This document shows, piece after piece, positions 20,028 through 23,139 of a stretch of DNA of 23,139 nt. This DNA comes from DATHNF01 sp035486285. GTDB lineage: Bacteria; Patescibacteriota; Saccharimonadia; Saccharimonadales; UBA4665. The stretch covers positions 1-23,139 of the forward strand of contig DATHNF010000030.1 of assembly GCA_035486285.1 (NCBI GenBank), in the 5' to 3' direction. Within the stretch, counting starts at the first letter, position 1. Each line of letters opens with the position of its first letter. Made by a program: the position numbers and the translations under genes. The notes under the pieces were generated by a model, which was not told the origin of the DNA, searched no databases, and saw nothing but the letters and a program-made list of their open reading frames with translations.

Positions 20028-20300
20028 TTATTTACCTTTCGCTAACTTACCACCGTGAGAGCGGAACTTACGGGTTGGCGCAAACTCACCGAGCTTGTGA
20101 CCGACCATGTTCTCTGTAACAAAGACTGGTACATGCACCTTACCGTTATGTACGGCAATTGTCTTGCCGACAAACTCGGGGGCAATAGTGCTAGCCCGGG
20201 CCCAAGTTTTAACAATTGTACGGTCATTATCACCAAGGGCATTCACCTTCTTGGCCAGCTTGAAATCTATAAATGGTCCTTTTTTCAGTGAACGACTCAT
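20028..20300 (-). CDS. rpsS: 30S ribosomal protein S19 (uS19)
   Basis: This 90-aa protein begins MSRSLKKGPFIDFKLAKKV and contains GKTIAVHNGKVHVPVFVTEN and KLGEFAPTRKFRSHGGK, complete for S19. S19 lies in the 30S head near S13. ATG 20300 is chosen over an in-frame start at 20321 because GGGGAG lies 5 nt upstream and the family starts there. Its ATG overlaps the TGA of the unknown 97-aa gene (ATGA), so its translation is coupled to that gene rather than to rplB. Confidence 0.97.
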   Translation of the reverse strand: MSRSLKKGPFIDFKLAKKVNALGDNDRTIVKTWARASTIAPEFVGKTIAVHNGKVHVPVFVTENMVGHKLGEFAPTRKFRSHGGKLAKGK

Positions 20301-20590
20301 ACTTGCTCCCCAAATATACACATTAATTCGCGATCCACACTAAGCTCGGCACCGATTCTTGCAGCCTCAAATTTGCTGTATTTACCGCTTTTCAGCGTCA
20401 CGCCTGTCTGATCAGTCAACTCCTCCACTGCCAAAACCTTAGATGCTTGAACTAACCCGTCTCTACTTACTGGTAAGCCTGTGCTAAGAAAGTTTAGCGT
20501 GAATTTCGCAGCAGCATTTACACCTATCAAAAAGGCCTCTGGTTCTTCTTGGGCTATATTTGTTAAGGTCTCAATGTCAGCGGTTGCCAT
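20297..20590 (-). CDS. Unknown 97-aa protein inside the S10 operon
   Basis: This 97-aa gene sits between rplB and rpsS, where these two genes are normally adjacent. It is acidic and mostly helical-looking: EPEAFLIGVNAAAKFTLNFL, then SRDGLVQASKVLAVEEL and GKYSKFEAARIGAELSVDRE. It is unlike the very basic ribosomal proteins around it. ATG 20590 follows the rplB stop by two bases and has GAGGA about 8 nt upstream; a longer in-frame start at 20686 overlaps rplB. The ATGA overlap with rpsS implies coupled translation. I do not recognise the family, and its role cannot be inferred beyond co-expression with ribosomes. Confidence 0.75.
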   Translation of the reverse strand: MATADIETLTNIAQEEPEAFLIGVNAAAKFTLNFLSTGLPVSRDGLVQASKVLAVEELTDQTGVTLKSGKYSKFEAARIGAELSVDRELMCIFGEQV

Positions 20591-20592
20591 AC

Positions 20593-21447
20593 TTATTTCC
20601 TCTTTCCTTGGTGGCGTGAGCGCACGATGAATTGACTGGTACTCTTGCGTCGGCGAGTCTTGAAACCCAGGGTTTTCTGGCCCCAAGGCGTCTTGGGAGC
20701 AGAGCCATGGTTCTTGCCACCGCCAATACCGTGACGGCCACCGTCACCACCACCGTGCGGGTGGTCAGCAGCATTCATAACGACGCCACGAACAGATGGG
20801 CGCTTGCCCTTCAAACGGTTGCGGCCGGCTTTGCCGATCTTGACATTCTGGTGCTGCTCGTTACCAATAACACCGAGTGAAGCACTGCAATTCTCGTTAA
20901 TCAAACGAACTTCGCCACTCGGCAAACGAACTTGGGCGTAACCGTTGTCGCGGCCCATTAGTTGGGCGCTATTGCCGGCGCTGCGGACCATCTGGGCACC
21001 ACCACCAACTTTCATTTCGATAGCGTGGATAGTGCTGCCGATCGGGATATTCTTGAGCGGTAAGCGGTTGCCCGTCTCGATCGAAGCTTCTTCACCGCTG
21101 GTAATAGTCTGGCCGACTTTCATGCCTTGGGCGGCTAGGATGTAATGATATGTACCGTTTGGCTCTTTGATGCGGGCAATACGAGCACTGCGGTTCGGGT
21201 CGTACTCGATATGCTCAATAGTCGCTGTAACACCTTCGGCAAGTTTGAAATTCATAATACGATAGAACTTCTTAGTACCACCGCCCTTGTGGCGGGTGGT
21301 GATGCGGCCTTGGTTGTTACGACCGTTGCCTCGCCGCTTGGGCGCGAGCAATGAGCGCAACGGCTTATTAGTCGTAATGCTATCAAAGTCCTGGCTGGTC
21401 ATGCCACGGCGGCCGGGAGTCGTTGGGTTGTACTGCTTAATTGGCAT
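20593..21447 (-). CDS. rplB: 50S ribosomal protein L2 (uL2)
   Basis: This 284-aa protein opens MPIKQYNPTTPGRRGMTSQD. It contains the RNA-binding block GRNNQGRITTRHKGGGTKKF and the C-terminal GVVMNAADHPHGGGDGGRHG, whose His is the residue implicated near the peptidyl-transferase centre in other bacteria. Length is normal. The start is preceded by GGGGAGGG and overlaps the stop of the 37-aa ORF as TAATG. Confidence 0.99.
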   Translation of the reverse strand: MPIKQYNPTTPGRRGMTSQDFDSITTNKPLRSLLAPKRRGNGRNNQGRITTRHKGGGTKKFYRIMNFKLAEGVTATIEHIEYDPNRSARIARIKEPNGTYHYILAAQGMKVGQTITSGEEASIETGNRLPLKNIPIGSTIHAIEMKVGGGAQMVRSAGNSAQLMGRDNGYAQVRLPSGEVRLINENCSASLGVIGNEQHQNVKIGKAGRNRLKGKRPSVRGVVMNAADHPHGGGDGGRHGIGGGKNHGSAPKTPWGQKTLGFKTRRRKSTSQFIVRSRHQGKRK

Positions 21448-21560
21448 TACGCGCCCTCCCCAGTGGCTTTAGTCGTCTGCAATCTATAGACAGTAGTTAA
21501 CAGTGCACGAGTAAAGGTGCGGTTGTACAGATTACGGGTTACGGAATAGAGACTACTCAT
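21447..21560 (-). CDS. Unknown 37-aa ORF filling the rplW-rplB gap
   Basis: This ORF is too short for ordinary gene calls but is well framed. ATG 21560 has GGAGG with 6-nt spacing, lies 8 bases inside the end of rplW, and the ORF ends in a TAA that overlaps the rplB ATG (TAATG). The peptide is basic, about 37 residues, with MSSLYSVTRNLYNRTFTRAL and VYRLQTTKATGEGA. It exactly spans the 105-bp space between two ribosomal genes. It may be a small ribosome-associated protein or a coupling ORF that keeps ribosomes on the message up to rplB. No family is recognised. Confidence 0.55.
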   Translation of the reverse strand: MSSLYSVTRNLYNRTFTRALLTTVYRLQTTKATGEGA

Positions 21561-21984
21561 CTTTGGCCTCCGCTTTCTTGCGGCGTAGGCCGAGTCGGGG
21601 CTTGGCTTCTTTGGCTGTTTGCTTGGCAACGGCTTTGTCGACCTTCTCCTGTGTCGCTTGTTCCTTCTGTTCCTCTTCTTCGATGGCGGCAAAGAAAGGC
21701 AGGCTGTGGCCCTCAGCCAGGGTAACGTAGGCTTTCTTGATATCGCTGCGTTTGCCCTCAGCATTTTTCATGCGCTTACCGGAAATGCTGATAGTGCGCT
21801 TGGCCTTGCCTTTGACGTTGGCAATGTTGACATTGGTCACCTTGACCTCAAACTGGGCTTCGACAGCACGGGCCACAGAGTGCTTATTAACGTCTTTGGG
21901 AATTTCTACCACGTAGACACGGCGCTCACTCAGACCGTAGGTCTTCTCGCTCAAGCGGGGACGCAAAGTAATGGTTTTGCTCAT
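21553..21984 (-). CDS. rplW: 50S ribosomal protein L23 (uL23)
   Basis: This is a 143-aa protein. The L23 core (about 1-100) has LRPRLSEKTYGLSERRVYVV and the central VAQFEV-like segment VEAQFEVKVTNVNIANVKGK. A C-terminal extension of about 40 residues, alternating Glu/Gln and Lys/Ala, follows (AIEEEEQKEQATQEKV onward). L23 lines the exit tunnel mouth and docks SRP and trigger factor in other bacteria. ATG 21984 overlaps the rplD stop (TAATG); a longer start at 22008 overlaps rplD more and looks spurious. Confidence 0.96.
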   Translation of the reverse strand: MSKTITLRPRLSEKTYGLSERRVYVVEIPKDVNKHSVARAVEAQFEVKVTNVNIANVKGKAKRTISISGKRMKNAEGKRSDIKKAYVTLAEGHSLPFFAAIEEEEQKEQATQEKVDKAVAKQTAKEAKPRLGLRRKKAEAKDE

Positions 21985-22625
21985 TATTTTGTCTCCTTGC
22001 TCAACCAATCAGTGGTTGCTTTGAGAGCACCTTGGCTGAAGACGATACAGTCCGCGTTCAAGACGTCATAGACATTGACGTATTGGGCGCTGACAATTTG
22101 TACGTCTTGGATATTGCGCGCGGCTCGTACTAGTTCGGGCGTTTTCTTATCAACGACAACGAGCACATTGCGTTGAGCGTCAATCTTGCCTAACAGTTTG
22201 ACTAACTCGGAGGTTTTGCCTTCTTTGGAAGCAATGTCTTCGATAACGGTGATCTTATTGGCAGCTGAAGCCAGGCTCAAAGCTTGACGAATCGCCAGCC
22301 GCTTGGCTTTGGTATTAAGCTGCTTGCTGTAGTTCTCTTGTCCGGTTGGGCCGAAGGTAATACCACCACCACGCCAAATCGGCACCCGGGACGAGCCGAA
22401 GCGAGCCCGGCCAGTGCCTTTCTGCTTCCAAGGCTTCTTGCCACCACCACGGACCAGGCCACGGGTTTTGACAACAGCCAGGTTCTCACGGCCATTAGCT
22501 AAGTACGCAGTGTAGGCAGCCTTTAGCAGTTCATGATTCTTGGTCTCCACGCCGAAGACAGCCTTATCCAGCTTGGCAGCCGTAGCGGCTTTAGTACCGG
22601 TCTTGGTGTATGTCGCGACCGCCAT
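21984..22625 (-). CDS. rplD: 50S ribosomal protein L4 (uL4)
   Basis: This 213-aa protein contains the tunnel-loop and core signature VKTRGLVRGGGKKPWKQKGT followed by GRARFGSSRVPIWRGGG, and the C-terminal block VYDVLNADCIVFSQGALKAT, which are diagnostic for L4. In E. coli, L4 also represses the S10 operon; whether it does so here cannot be seen because the operon start is outside the window. It is coupled to both neighbours by TAATG. Confidence 0.98.
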   Translation of the reverse strand: MAVATYTKTGTKAATAAKLDKAVFGVETKNHELLKAAYTAYLANGRENLAVVKTRGLVRGGGKKPWKQKGTGRARFGSSRVPIWRGGGITFGPTGQENYSKQLNTKAKRLAIRQALSLASAANKITVIEDIASKEGKTSELVKLLGKIDAQRNVLVVVDKKTPELVRAARNIQDVQIVSAQYVNVYDVLNADCIVFSQGALKATTDWLSKETK

Positions 22626-23139
22626 TAGTTGGCTCCCTTTACGAGGATCACGCCCTTGCGCGGGCCTGGTACGGCACCAGTAACACCGATAACGCCTAGC
22701 TCGGTGTCAACCAGGGCAACTTTCAAATTACGCACGGTAATCTGTTCGTGTCCAAGCTGTCCGGCCATCCGCGTACCTTTGAAGATGTGCTGGGGATACA
22801 TTGAGCCGATAGAACCTGGCTTGCGAGTATTGCCTTTGCCACCGTGGGTTTTGCGCTGGCGGTGGAAGTTGTGGCGGCGAATGGTACCAGCCCAGCCCTT
22901 ACCCTTGGTCAAGCCAGTGACGTGCACGGTGTCGCCAACACTAAAAACGTCGGCGCTGATTTTGCTGCCGACGTTGAGTTCTTCTGGGATTTCAGTAATA
23001 CGGAATTCGCGAATGAGCTTGGGCATGACCTTGACACTCTTGACGTGGCCAGCGACGCTCTTACTGAGCTTCTTGGCGGTTTCGGTACCAATCTGGACGG
23101 CGGTGTAACCGTCTTTGTCTTCGGTCTTGTGATGCAATA
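22625..23139 (-). CDS. rplC: 50S ribosomal protein L3 (uL3), 5' end outside the window
   Basis: The open frame continues to the window edge, so the N-terminal residues (about 30-40 expected) are missing. About 171 residues are visible. They include KTEDKDGYTAVQIGTE near the start, GLTKGKGWAGTIRRHNFHRQ, KTHGGKGNTRKPGSIGSMYP and FKGTRMAGQLGHEQITVRNL, all L3 features around the loop that reaches towards the peptidyl-transferase centre. It is the most upstream gene seen here; rpsJ would be expected just beyond the window. Confidence 0.97.
   Translation of the reverse strand, partial: LHHKTEDKDGYTAVQIGTETAKKLSKSVAGHVKSVKVMPKLIREFRITEIPEELNVGSKISADVFSVGDTVHVTGLTKGKGWAGTIRRHNFHRQRKTHGGKGNTRKPGSIGSMYPQHIFKGTRMAGQLGHEQITVRNLKVALVDTELGVIGVTGAVPGPRKGVILVKGAN

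Noticed and set aside
1..23139. CRISPR array, insertion sequence, prophage or rRNA gene
   Set aside because: No regularly spaced repeats, transposase or phage signature, or rRNA-like sequence was found in the window.

Overview
The window is bacterial and most likely comes from a Candidate Phyla Radiation genome, probably Candidatus Saccharibacteria (TM7). The basis is a full S10-spc-alpha ribosomal block with no rpmD (L30) between rpsE and rplO, no adk or map between secY and infA, a zinc-free L36, very tight gene packing, and several promoters placed so close to the start codon that the mRNA should be leaderless. The phylum is an inference; no database was searched.

Layout. (1) Positions 1-2113 carry four small accessory genes: a predicted HExxH metalloprotease, a small conserved protein of unknown function, a small predicted membrane protein, and a TPR protein with an N-terminal membrane anchor. 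(2) Positions 2169-6406, minus strand, form one apparent transcription unit. From its promoter it reads: a 24-aa leader peptide and terminator, a 71-aa ORF, a 34-aa leader peptide and second terminator, an unknown 289-aa gene, trpS, a RluA/RluD-type pseudouridine synthase, and a DNA polymerase III delta-prime-like AAA+ gene. (3) Positions 6498-7649, plus strand, hold an orphan 383-aa gene transcribed away from that unit. (4) Positions 7714-23139, minus strand, are the ribosomal superoperon, read rplC(partial)-rplD-rplW-[37 aa]-rplB-[97 aa]-rpsS-rplV-rpsC-rplP-rpmC-rpsQ-rplN-rplX-rplE-rpsN-rpsH-rplF-rplR-rpsE-rplO-[frameshifted ORF]-secY-infA-rpmJ-rpsM-rpsK-rpsD-rpoA-rplQ-rplM-rpsI.

The most interesting system is the leader of the trpS unit. 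Two short ORFs end in the shared motif NQ-x-W-x-T-x4-GGLF. Each is followed by a CCGCC/GGCGG terminator hairpin with a U-run. The Gly-Gly codons (GGCGGT) lie exactly 18 nt after the conserved Trp codon in both, and they are complementary to the 5' arm of the following terminator. This is the geometry of ribosome-mediated tryptophan attenuation, in tandem duplicate, ahead of a tryptophanyl-tRNA synthetase. The first peptide appears to be leaderless, from a promoter with a perfect TTGACA box.

The second theme is three non-ribosomal small genes hidden in the ribosomal operon: a 37-aa ORF filling the rplW-rplB gap, a 97-aa ORF coupled between rplB and rpsS, and an approximately 101-aa ORF between rplO and secY that needs a +1 frame change.
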